A stretch of DNA of 5,480 nt, taken from assembly GCA_030590585.1 (NCBI GenBank), contig JAUUYD010000186.1:1-5480 (forward strand), in the 5' to 3' direction. A program made the translations under genes and the position numbers. The stretch comes from Spirochaeta sp. (GTDB taxonomy: Bacteria; Spirochaetota; Spirochaetia; Spirochaetales_E; Spirochaetaceae_B). Shown piece after piece: positions 1-5,480 of this stretch; positions within the stretch are counted from its first letter, which is position 1, and each line of letters starts with the position of its first letter. The notes under the pieces were generated by a model that did no database searches, was not told where the DNA came from, and was given only the letters and a program-made list of their open reading frames with translations.

Positions 1-983
1 ATTTCCCTGTCTGCCTCATTTCTGGCTCTGATACCCGGCAGCTCTGCTGTAATTGTATCGGAAAAAAGGTTCTCAAGAGCGTTAAGGTGAATATGAGCAC
101 GATCATAATCCCGGGAGCTGATGGCTCCAATCATTCCGATATACTGATTGGCCAGTTCATCCAGCCAGTAATTCTCAACCCTTTGGGTTTCTTTCAGTAT
201 TTCCAGATCAGTATCGATTCCGGCATTGACGATATCTATAAATTCGTTCTCCTCGTAAAGCTGGGCAAGCAGTTCGGATTCATCGGTATCAAGGTTTACA
301 GCCAGTGCCTGCCGCTCCTCCACGGCTTCCTTCATCGTCTTTTCCAGAGAGGCCTTTTCATTCTGAAGATCAGTCATCCGCCGTTTGTAAGCGGACAATT
401 CCAGAGTACGGAACTCCTCCATTCTTTCATCATATCCGGAGTCCAGTTCTGCTTTGAGTATGTTGAGGGCCTGATTAATCTGTTCATCAGAACGGCCCAG
501 ATCTTTAAGGCGGATTCGTTCCTCGGCGAGAATATCGTTGATTTCTCCAAGGAGATTGGTTTCTTTAATCTGTAGAGTCTCTTCCATCACACCCTGAAGT
601 ACCTGAAGTTTGCTGTCCATGGCAAGAACACGATTCTGGTAATGCCGAATTTGAACATCCTTAATATCAACTTCCCTGCGCTTATCATTGATTTCCCGTA
701 TCGCGGAATGGAGTAAAGGGTTTTCGATACTGGTGAAAGGAACGTCCCGGCGGATACCTCTTTCACTTCGATTGGTGATAGTAAAACTCATAATAAGAGG
801 AACAATTGCAATTATTATCAAAGCCAGCAGGGGTAAAAGAACAAGTTGAAACCTGTCCGAGTGTTCGATACTGCCTATTTCAGGAATTTCTTCAAGAACC
901 TCGAAGTCCAATTCCCTGTCGAGACGACCCATGTCCCAGCGATCAGGATCAGGTATAATATTTTCGTGTGTGTTTTTCTCCAT
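1..983 (-). CDS. Single-pass membrane protein with long coiled coil, 3' end cut by window edge
   Basis: I do not recognise this family. Reading the minus strand from the ATG at 983-981 gives 327 uninterrupted codons to the left edge, so the C-terminus is missing. Residues 1-46 are strongly acidic (about 15 Asp/Glu against 5 Lys/Arg). Residues 47-69 form one clear membrane segment (begins LVLLPLLALIIIAIVP). Residues 70-80 are Arg-rich (TNRSERGIRRD). Residues about 94-270 are charged, Leu/Glu/Lys-rich and nearly free of Pro, as expected for a long coiled coil. Residues 275-310 look like a helix-turn-helix pair, possibly the start of a TPR-like region. There is no signal peptide and no lipobox. 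By the positive-inside rule the coiled coil would be cytoplasmic and the acidic N-terminus outside, though a periplasmic coiled coil cannot be excluded. The ribosome site is weak (AGGA, 3 bases before ATG). It is divergent from the HD-GYP gene. A structural or tethering role is inference only. Confidence 0.85.
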   Translation of the reverse strand, partial: MEKNTHENIIPDPDRWDMGRLDRELDFEVLEEIPEIGSIEHSDRFQLVLLPLLALIIIAIVPLIMSFTITNRSERGIRRDVPFTSIENPLLHSAIREINDKRREVDIKDVQIRHYQNRVLAMDSKLQVLQGVMEETLQIKETNLLGEINDILAEERIRLKDLGRSDEQINQALNILKAELDSGYDERMEEFRTLELSAYKRRMTDLQNEKASLEKTMKEAVEERQALAVNLDTDESELLAQLYEENEFIDIVNAGIDTDLEILKETQRVENYWLDELANQYIGMIGAISSRDYDRAHIHLNALENLFSDTITAELPGIRARNEADRE

Positions 984-1049
984 TTATCCTATAGAATTAT
1001 GCCATGTTTATAGTCATCTTTCCTTGGTTTTTTCTCAAACAGTGGAATT
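984..1049. promoter_or_regulatory. Divergent intergenic control region
   Basis: This 66-base AT-rich gap lies between two divergent start codons, so promoters for both genes should be here or just inside the genes. On the minus strand there are -10-like boxes CATAAT (1001-996) and TATAAA (1012-1007). The nearest -35-like TTGAGA (1038-1033) is 20 bases from TATAAA, which is too far for a good sigma-70 promoter. On the plus strand TAGAAT (992-997) is a possible -10 box without a recognisable -35. I see no operator palindrome or riboswitch. The role is inferred from position; no individual promoter is convincing. Confidence 0.35.
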
Positions 1050-2483
1050 ATGGATAAAAAACGTGTTCTCGGACTGAGCGCCCGGCTGCTTCTCTTCATT
1101 ATTCCCATAATTACGGGAAGCCTTTTAGTCAGCGGTTTTCTCACGGGTCTGAGCGCTGAACGCGGAGTGAAGAAGGCCATGAGTAAGCTCATTGTCTATA
1201 AAGCGGAAGATTTGATTCGCCATGCTGCATCCCAATGGTGTCTGCTGCTTGATAATGGATTACAGGATACTCCGGCATATCTTGTCAGCTTGAAACGTTC
1301 GATAAGATCTTATTCAGCTACCATGCTTCGGGAGGATGGCGAATGGATTCTGGCTGTTGACGAGGACATGAACATCATCTTTTCCGTTGGTGATTCAATT
1401 CCTGAAGAACTGCTCCGTCAGACTATTCTTGAAAATAGCCTCGGGGAATCCGGAGAAATCTGGATTGATGGACTCTTTGGCGGTGAAAAACGTATAGGTT
1501 ATGGTTTTTTCCTGCCGTCTCTGGGCTGGACGGTGTATATAACCGCTCTGCAAAGATCTTTTTTTGTTGATTTATCTTATATACGCTGGAATTACATTTT
1601 TATGGTGATCTTTTCGGCACTGGTCAGTTCGCTTTTTATTATCTATTTTGTCAGACGATCAATGCGTCCATTGAGAAATGTTATTTCCGATATGCAGGGC
1701 ATTGTCCAGAAACGCGATTTTGAAAAAAGGGTAACCCCGGTGCAGAATGATGAAGTCGGGGAGCTTGCAAGGGAATTCAACCTGATGGCGGATTATCTTG
1801 ACCGGGCCATGACCCGGCTTAAGAATATAGCCCATAGCGAGGCCGAAGCCCGCATTGAGATACGAAACAGAGAGCGGGAAACCCTCGATGTTCTCAGTCG
1901 TGTTTCAGACCATAAAGACCCTGAAACAGCAAGGCATACATCCAGGGTAGGGATGTATGCTTCTCTTCTTTCCGAGCTCCGGGGTGATTCCCTTGAAGAG
2001 GCCGACCTGATGAGATGGGCTGTACCTTTGCACGACATCGGCAAAGTGGGAATTCCGGATGCCATACTCCTGAAAAACAGAGCCTTGAATAAAAAAGAAC
2101 GAACCGTGATGGAGTCACACGTCATCATCGGCCATGAAGTTCTGAGAGATTCGGCGAGCCCTATTCTGAGAGCCGGGGCGGATATCGCCATTTCACACCA
2201 TGAAAGATGGGATGGTTCCGGATACCCGGAGAGCTTGAAAGGACGGGACATTCCGGTACGTGGACGTATTACAGGATTGGTGGATGTTTTTGACGCATTG
2301 ACCACCGCCCGGCCTTACAAGAAAGCCTGGACTTTTGAGCGGGCTGTGGAATGGATAAAGGGGCGAAGCGGGAGCGATTTTGATCCGGAACTGGTGGAGT
2401 TGTTCTTAAGTGATCTGGACAAGGTAAAAGCCATACTCATGGAACATGGTGATAATGATGCCGATGAATCGGCGCTGACCTGA
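1050..2483 (+). CDS. Membrane sensor HD-GYP cyclic di-GMP phosphodiesterase (Cache-like sensor, HAMP, HD-GYP)
   Basis: This 477-residue protein is predicted to degrade cyclic di-GMP in the cytoplasm in response to a signal sensed outside it. In order: a short basic N-terminus, membrane helix 1 at about 11-32, an extracytoplasmic domain at about 33-178, membrane helix 2 at about 181-201, HAMP at about 202-255 (Pro207, and DEVGELAREFN at 234-244), a helical linker to about 285, and HD-GYP from about 280 to 460. The sensor ends in GYGFFLPSLGWTVYI (150-164), typical of Cache-type domains, but its ligand is unknown. The catalytic set is complete: E292, H296, H328-D329 (HDIGKVGIPD), K332, H357, H383-H384 (HHERWDGSGYP, 383-393) and D412 (DVFDALT). 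There is no GGDEF, EAL or receiver domain. The ATG at 1050 gives a proper N-terminal anchor, though only a weak GGA lies 3 bases upstream. The gene ends one base before the convergent PEGA gene. Cyclic di-GMP hydrolysis is inferred from conserved residues. Confidence 0.95.
   Translation: MDKKRVLGLSARLLLFIIPIITGSLLVSGFLTGLSAERGVKKAMSKLIVYKAEDLIRHAASQWCLLLDNGLQDTPAYLVSLKRSIRSYSATMLREDGEWILAVDEDMNIIFSVGDSIPEELLRQTILENSLGESGEIWIDGLFGGEKRIGYGFFLPSLGWTVYITALQRSFFVDLSYIRWNYIFMVIFSALVSSLFIIYFVRRSMRPLRNVISDMQGIVQKRDFEKRVTPVQNDEVGELAREFNLMADYLDRAMTRLKNIAHSEAEARIEIRNRERETLDVLSRVSDHKDPETARHTSRVGMYASLLSELRGDSLEEADLMRWAVPLHDIGKVGIPDAILLKNRALNKKERTVMESHVIIGHEVLRDSASPILRAGADIAISHHERWDGSGYPESLKGRDIPVRGRITGLVDVFDALTTARPYKKAWTFERAVEWIKGRSGSDFDPELVELFLSDLDKVKAILMEHGDNDADESALT
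1934..1960. repeat. Perfect 10-bp inverted repeat inside the HD-GYP gene
   Basis: GCATACATCC (1934-1943) and GGATGTATGC (1951-1960) are exact reverse complements separated by seven bases (AGGGTAG). The transcript could form a 10-bp hairpin with a 7-base loop. It overlaps the codons for the catalytic H296 segment (RHTSRVGMYA). A pyrimidine-rich run (TTCTCTTCTTTCC) follows, but it is not a uniform T-tract, so I do not call a terminator. It may be chance within coding sequence. Confidence 0.6.
2460..2473. other. Short hairpin at the convergent gene ends
   Basis: GCCGA (2460-2464) and TCGGC (2469-2473) pair around a TGAA loop, within the last codons of the HD-GYP gene and just past the stop codon of the convergent PEGA gene. 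It is the only compact GC-rich hairpin I found near this junction. Neither strand has a T-tract after it, so it is not a standard intrinsic terminator. At most it could be a weak two-way end signal or protect transcript ends. Confidence 0.25.
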
Positions 2484-2484
2484 A

Positions 2485-3726
2485 CTAGTAGCTTCTTTCC
2501 AGGGATTCCCGGGACTCGCGATATGCATCGATGAGATCAGACTCAGGCCAGGTTGTTATCAGCAGATCCCATGCATCAACAGCCCGTTTGATATCACCCG
2601 TTTCCCTTGCTGATTCAGTTAAAACAGATGCTTTCCTGAATGCTGCGGATTCGAGATCTACCGGATTCTCGAGTCCGTAAATCATATCAAGGGCCGCTAA
2701 GCCCTCCTCCATTTGATTAACTCTGAAATACAGATCGGCCGCCAGCCTCCAGCCGCGATCCCACAGGCCGGGGACCGGATAATCTTTTCTCAAGAGCTTC
2801 AGCCTCCCGGAGCTTGCCGAAATATCCCCTTGTATGTACGCAAGTCTGGCTGATCGGTACAGGGCTTCAGGGGTTCGTTCCTCAAGGGGATAAATCATTG
2901 CATACCGGTCAAAAAGATTCCGGGCACGGAGAAACTCTCCGGATTCCAGGGTAGCTTCGGCCAATTGGTAATCGTCATCCGCCCAGAACGGCGTGGCTTC
3001 CGCAGGGTCCGTTTCCCAGGTTTTACGCCACTTTGATCGATGTATGTGAAATCCGATATTAGCTCCCACCAGCAGGAGATCAACCGCAAGGGCGGAGATG
3101 GTAAATGGGGAAATACGGCCGTCGGTCCGGGGGGAAAGAGCCTCAGATATCATCATTCCTCCGGCAAATACCGTAACAATCGGAATCGCAATATTCAGCC
3201 CGTCTATCCATTTCTGATTCGGGTAGACCGGGGTGAAGATACCCAGACCATCCTCTTTCGAAAGATTGTAATTTCCGGGATTCAGAGAGTAACCACCCGG
3301 GGGAAGAGGTTTGGAATCGGTACCGAGCATCATCCCGTCCTGAAAGAAAATATTTGAGCCGGTTTGAGGCAGAATAAACTCAACAACAATGACACTTCCG
3401 GTTTCTACGGAAAAGGATATCTCTGAATCGCCGAATCCGGCTTTCCTGATTTGGATTACCCGTTTTCCAGTCGTCGGTGCTTCGACAACCATGGGTGTCC
3501 GGCCCGCAAGCTCTTCACCGTCAAGGGTTACCCGGGCTCCAAAAGGACTGGTGTTGATGAAGAGAATCACTCCCCGGTCCGGGGGACTTTCCGGGTCAGG
3601 TATCAGAAAAGAGTTTACCACAGGAGGCGGTTTGTCTGATTCCCCGGCGGCGGTGGAGCTGATACTGAACACAGCAAGGAGAAGCCACAGGGTAAGTATT
3701 CGGGGCAGGGCCGGCAGGGAGGTCAT
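2485..3726 (-). CDS. Secreted PEGA-domain protein with membrane hairpin and TPR-like C-terminus
   Basis: This 413-residue exported protein has unknown specific function. An N-terminal signal peptide is visible: hydrophobic core at about 9-21 (RILTLWLLLAVF), probable cleavage near STAAG (24-28). A PEGA domain spans about 52-119, with the typical pattern INTSPFGARVTLDGEELAGRTP from 57, ending in a hydrophobic strand. Such domains are small beta modules of envelope proteins, often with TPRs. A PEGA-like strand region, PPGGYSLNPGNYNL, follows at 142-155. Two hydrophobic stretches, about 174-197 and 205-228, could form a membrane hairpin. Residues about 250-410 are helical and resemble TPR or YbgF/BamD-type repeats (for example YQLAEATLESGEFLRARNLF at 253-272). 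The ATG overlaps the upstream barrel gene's stop as ATGA and has a strong GGAGGT site, so translation is probably coupled. Its stop lies one base from the HD-GYP stop. A scaffold role in the envelope is inference. Confidence 0.88.
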   Translation of the reverse strand: MTSLPALPRILTLWLLLAVFSISSTAAGESDKPPPVVNSFLIPDPESPPDRGVILFINTSPFGARVTLDGEELAGRTPMVVEAPTTGKRVIQIRKAGFGDSEISFSVETGSVIVVEFILPQTGSNIFFQDGMMLGTDSKPLPPGGYSLNPGNYNLSKEDGLGIFTPVYPNQKWIDGLNIAIPIVTVFAGGMMISEALSPRTDGRISPFTISALAVDLLLVGANIGFHIHRSKWRKTWETDPAEATPFWADDDYQLAEATLESGEFLRARNLFDRYAMIYPLEERTPEALYRSARLAYIQGDISASSGRLKLLRKDYPVPGLWDRGWRLAADLYFRVNQMEEGLAALDMIYGLENPVDLESAAFRKASVLTESARETGDIKRAVDAWDLLITTWPESDLIDAYRESRESLERSY

Positions 3727-4325
3727 TTTCCACCTCCAAATCGGTAACCGGCTTGAATGCTTATAGACATTCCCCAGACAGATTGATTATCAAGGTATCC
3801 ATTGATGCAGAAGGACGTACCTAAAGACAGGGAATTATCTGTTATCAGGACACCGTCCAGAGAAAACCGTACCAGAGGGCGGGATTGAGTCATGGAAGAA
3901 CCGTTCCAGCTGATTGACCGGGTATAGAAGCCGGCTGCTGCTGCTGGCCCGATACCGATAAACGAATCTCCGTCATTCAGCAGCGGAAAGAGCCAACCTG
4001 CGGATACAAGGCCGGTAATCATCCATGAATCTTCGAAGGATGTTTCGCTTGCCAGGGGAGGATAACCGTTCCATGTGAATAGGCCTCCGAGATTGAAACC
4101 GTAGAGGAAATTATCAACACGAAGGCCTATACCAACCCCGGTGGGTACGCGGTAAGTGTCGAATTCTGCAGCACTGAACACAGGAAAACCCTGACTGATT
4201 TCACCGTAAAGGTTAAAACCAGCAGAACTCCAAAGAGGTAGGAGTACACAGCTCCAGAAAAAAATAAGTAGAATTCCACGGCGAAGGACGATACTTATTA
4301 TAAGGTCAGAATCTACAGTATCCAC
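3723..4325 (-). CDS. Small outer-membrane beta-barrel-like protein
   Basis: This 200-residue protein is probably exported to the outer membrane; I do not recognise a named family. A hydrophobic core at about 18-32 (GILLIFFWSCVLLPL) precedes a likely cleavage site around SSAG (33-36). The mature part, about 165 residues, is rich in Gly, Ser and aromatics, with alternating patterns such as VGIGLRVDNFLYGFNLGGLF (64-83), SLSLGTSFCINGYL (165-178) and MSISIQAGYRF (186-196). That size and pattern suit an eight-stranded barrel. The last aromatic (F196) is followed by GGGK rather than ending the protein, which is unusual for a barrel signal. The start is GTG (4325-4323); I found no in-frame ATG, GTG or TTG between it and the signal core, and the ribosome site is weak. 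The n-region is long and carries three Asp before Arg15-Arg16, so the exact start is less sure than the gene. It is first in a unit with the PEGA gene. Confidence 0.78.
   Translation of the reverse strand: MDTVDSDLIISIVLRRGILLIFFWSCVLLPLWSSAGFNLYGEISQGFPVFSAAEFDTYRVPTGVGIGLRVDNFLYGFNLGGLFTWNGYPPLASETSFEDSWMITGLVSAGWLFPLLNDGDSFIGIGPAAAAGFYTRSISWNGSSMTQSRPLVRFSLDGVLITDNSLSLGTSFCINGYLDNQSVWGMSISIQAGYRFGGGK
3727..3737 (-). promoter_or_regulatory. Strong ribosome binding site of the PEGA gene, inside the barrel gene
   Basis: On the minus strand the last sense codons of the barrel gene read GGA GGT GGA AAA, followed by TGA. The GGAGG core (3737-3733) lies six bases before the PEGA gene's ATG (3726-3724). 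It is the best Shine-Dalgarno match in the window and fixes that start. The same bases encode the Gly-Gly-Gly-Lys tail of the barrel protein. The ATGA overlap suggests ribosomes ending the first gene restart on the second. Confidence 0.8.
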
Positions 4326-4346
4326 GTATCTTTTTAAAGTTCGATC
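4326..4346. promoter_or_regulatory. 21-base divergent gap between barrel and lipoprotein genes
   Basis: Only 21 AT-rich bases separate the GTG of the barrel gene from the ATG of the lipoprotein gene, too few for two promoters and leaders. At least one promoter must lie inside the opposite gene. For the lipoprotein, a -10-like TATTAT (4296-4301) lies within the barrel gene's first codons, with only a poor -35 candidate (TTCCAC, 4274-4279, 16 bases away). Neither start has a good Shine-Dalgarno; AAAG (4336-4339) is the best before the ATG. Assignment is by position only. Confidence 0.35.
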
Positions 4347-5480
4347 ATGAAAGAGAAAAAAAACCGGTTTTTCCGGTCTTTGAACAGTTTATTATTCTCT
4401 GCAGCGATGCTGGTTCTTCTTTCAGCCTGCAGCAAGTCCGGATCCTGGGATTCCATTCGTAATATTGAACTTCATGGAGGATTCGGCAGGGAAATCACCC
4501 TGGAAATCGATTTAACCGCTGTTGTATGGAAAACCCCCGGACTTGCCGATTCTTCGGATATCATTGATTTTCCCCTTCTTGTGCGCCTGGATACGGCTGT
4601 TGATTTTGACTATCCGGAGTTTCTCAGGCCTGATGGATCGGGTATTCGCTTTTATGATTCCCAGGGCCGGCAGCTGGCCTTTGAAACCGCTTTATGGGAC
4701 TCTGTTGGACCCTCAGCTTGGTGGGTTCGAATCCCTGCTATGGATAAAATGCTTTCCGATAATAGAATACTCCTTCGATACGATTACTGGTGGGACAATC
4801 CGCCTTTGTTATTGGATTCCGGGGAAACCTGGTCCAACGGTTTTGTCGGTGTGTGGCATCTGGATGAGGAGGGTGGTTCTACGATTTTCCGGGATAGTAC
4901 GGTGTGGAGGAATGACGGCAGTACCGGCTATGACGGAATGGACCTTCCGACGGTTGAGCCGCCTCCGCCGGCATTGGGTTTCGGGAATGCCCGTTTTTTC
5001 GATGCGTCAACCGGAAATCCCTCATTCAGGGCTGCTTCTTTAGCGGATGAAGGTACAGAGGGGCAGCTGGAAGCCTATTCCCTGGGGTTCTGGCTGCGGA
5101 CTGATGCCTGGGGGCAGATGTCTGTATTTAAGAAAGGGGATATTCAGCTGGAATATAATGGAGCCGGCGATTTTACATCATCCGTACTGAGAACCGGAGT
5201 GAATCAGGAATTTCAGAAAACCCTTTTTCAATGGTCGGGAGGGAATATTCCTGTCAGTTGGATGCTGTTTTATATTACTTCAAATGGCAAAATGATTGGT
5301 TCGCCCAATTCAGGCACCAGGATTTATAATAATACTGTTAAAACATCAAATTGGAACGTCAATATTACGGGTACTGATTCACGGGACGGTAATGATGGGG
5401 ATTTCATACAATTCTGCCAACAGAGCTTACTGAGTTCGGCTCAATTTGCTTTCGATGAGATACGTCTTTCCCGGGGAGAG
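4347..5480 (+). CDS. Lipoprotein with DUF2341 and LamG/jellyroll domains, 3' end cut by window edge
   Basis: The frame from the ATG at 4347 stays open for 378 codons to the right edge, so the protein is incomplete. A basic n-region (MKEKKNRFFR) and hydrophobic core lead to the lipobox LSAC (25-28), predicting cleavage by signal peptidase II and lipidation of C28. Residues about 45-148 match the DUF2341 pattern: IIDFPLLVRLD (72-82), DGSGIRFYDSQGRQLAFE (96-113), WWVRIP (125-130), NRILLRYDYW (139-148). Residues about 165-378 match a LamG/concanavalin-like jellyroll: GFVGVWHLDEEGG (165-177), DSTVWRNDGS (183-192), YSLGFWLRT (244-252), and the closing FAFDEIRLSRG (367-377). Such folds often bind sugars or proteins, but no ligand is shown here. 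A Pro-rich loop (VEPPPPAL, 203-210) and a Asn/Thr/Gly-rich stretch (about 312-352) interrupt the jellyroll. It is divergent from the barrel gene, with a poor Shine-Dalgarno. Cell-surface exposure and binding are inferred. Confidence 0.9.
   Translation, partial: MKEKKNRFFRSLNSLLFSAAMLVLLSACSKSGSWDSIRNIELHGGFGREITLEIDLTAVVWKTPGLADSSDIIDFPLLVRLDTAVDFDYPEFLRPDGSGIRFYDSQGRQLAFETALWDSVGPSAWWVRIPAMDKMLSDNRILLRYDYWWDNPPLLLDSGETWSNGFVGVWHLDEEGGSTIFRDSTVWRNDGSTGYDGMDLPTVEPPPPALGFGNARFFDASTGNPSFRAASLADEGTEGQLEAYSLGFWLRTDAWGQMSVFKKGDIQLEYNGAGDFTSSVLRTGVNQEFQKTLFQWSGGNIPVSWMLFYITSNGKMIGSPNSGTRIYNNTVKTSNWNVNITGTDSRDGNDGDFIQFCQQSLLSSAQFAFDEIRLSRGE
4356..4377 (-). terminator. Intrinsic-terminator-like hairpin in the leader of the barrel gene
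   Basis: Read on the minus strand, ACCGG (4377-4373), loop AAAAA and CCGGT (4367-4363) form a 5-bp stem, followed directly by T residues down to 4356 (eight Ts including the last stem base). This is the layout of a rho-independent terminator or attenuator pointing toward the barrel gene, about 30 bases before its GTG. It lies inside lipoprotein codons 4-11 (KKNRFFRS), whose Lys and Phe codons could produce the A and T runs by chance. The stem is short, so any termination would be weak. Confidence 0.35.

Noticed and set aside
87..575. 162-codon open frame on the plus strand
   Set aside because: It is antisense to the coiled-coil gene, whose frame runs unbroken through the whole region with coherent membrane and heptad-like features. 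The plus-strand translation has no domain-like pattern.
1793..2305. 170-codon open frame on the minus strand
   Set aside because: It is the mirror of the conserved HD-GYP catalytic region. The Ser/Arg-rich translation is typical of an antisense shadow.
3040..3766. Plus-strand open frames at 3040-3357, 3389-3766 and 3451-3639
   Set aside because: All are antisense to the PEGA gene, which has a signal peptide, a PEGA pattern, a strong ribosome site and a sensible overlap with its neighbour.
3937..3950. CTG triplet run in the barrel gene (GGCTGCTGCTGCTGG)
   Set aside because: Only about four units, encoding Ala residues 128-131 within a strand-rich region. Too short to call a repeat locus.
4246..4251. 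Possible lipobox at Cys26 of the barrel protein (FWSC)
   Set aside because: Trp at -2 and Phe at -3 do not fit the usual L-[AST]-[GA]-C pattern, and the Cys lies in the middle of the hydrophobic core. An ordinary cleavable signal peptide fits better.
4522..5043. 173-codon plus-strand open frame starting at 4522
   Set aside because: It is an alternative frame inside the lipoprotein gene, whose own frame shows a lipobox, DUF2341 and LamG patterns and stays open to the window edge.

Overview
The window looks like a piece of a spirochaete chromosome (Spirochaeta/Sediminispirochaeta-like). This is an inference from protein style: a PEGA-plus-TPR envelope protein, a DUF2341-LamG lipoprotein, a membrane HD-GYP protein and a diderm envelope with a small beta-barrel, in DNA of roughly balanced GC. 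No sequence here fixes the genus. There are no rRNA or tRNA genes, insertion sequences, CRISPR arrays or phage genes. The DNA is almost entirely coding; the only gaps between genes are 66, 1 and 21 bases long.

Layout. Positions 1-983 (minus) hold the first 327 codons of an unrecognised single-pass membrane protein with a long coiled coil, cut by the left edge. A 66-base divergent gap separates it from 1050-2483 (plus), a complete sensor-HAMP-HD-GYP protein predicted to hydrolyse cyclic di-GMP. That gene ends one base from the end of a convergent two-gene minus-strand unit. The unit reads from 4325 down to 2485: a small outer-membrane beta-barrel-like protein (3723-4325, GTG start), then, through a 4-base ATGA overlap, a secreted PEGA-domain/TPR-like protein (2485-3726). 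From 4347 to the right edge (plus), divergent from the barrel gene with only 21 bases between starts, runs a lipoprotein with a DUF2341 domain and a LamG/jellyroll domain.

How the genes may work together. The three genes at 2485-5480 all encode exported envelope proteins: an outer-membrane barrel, a periplasmic or membrane-anchored protein with PEGA and TPR-like parts, and a lipidated protein with a carbohydrate-binding-like fold. The tight coupling and shared control region suggest an envelope or surface module, but its function is unknown. The HD-GYP protein is a separate signalling gene sensing something outside the cytoplasm. The coiled-coil gene may share its control region.

The best leads are the compact divergent start at 4325/4347 with a terminator-like hairpin in the barrel gene's leader, the Shine-Dalgarno sequence that also encodes the barrel's Gly-rich tail, a perfect 10-bp inverted repeat inside the HD-GYP gene, and the uncharacterised PEGA-membrane hairpin-TPR architecture. 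I do not see clear proof of a wholly new system.
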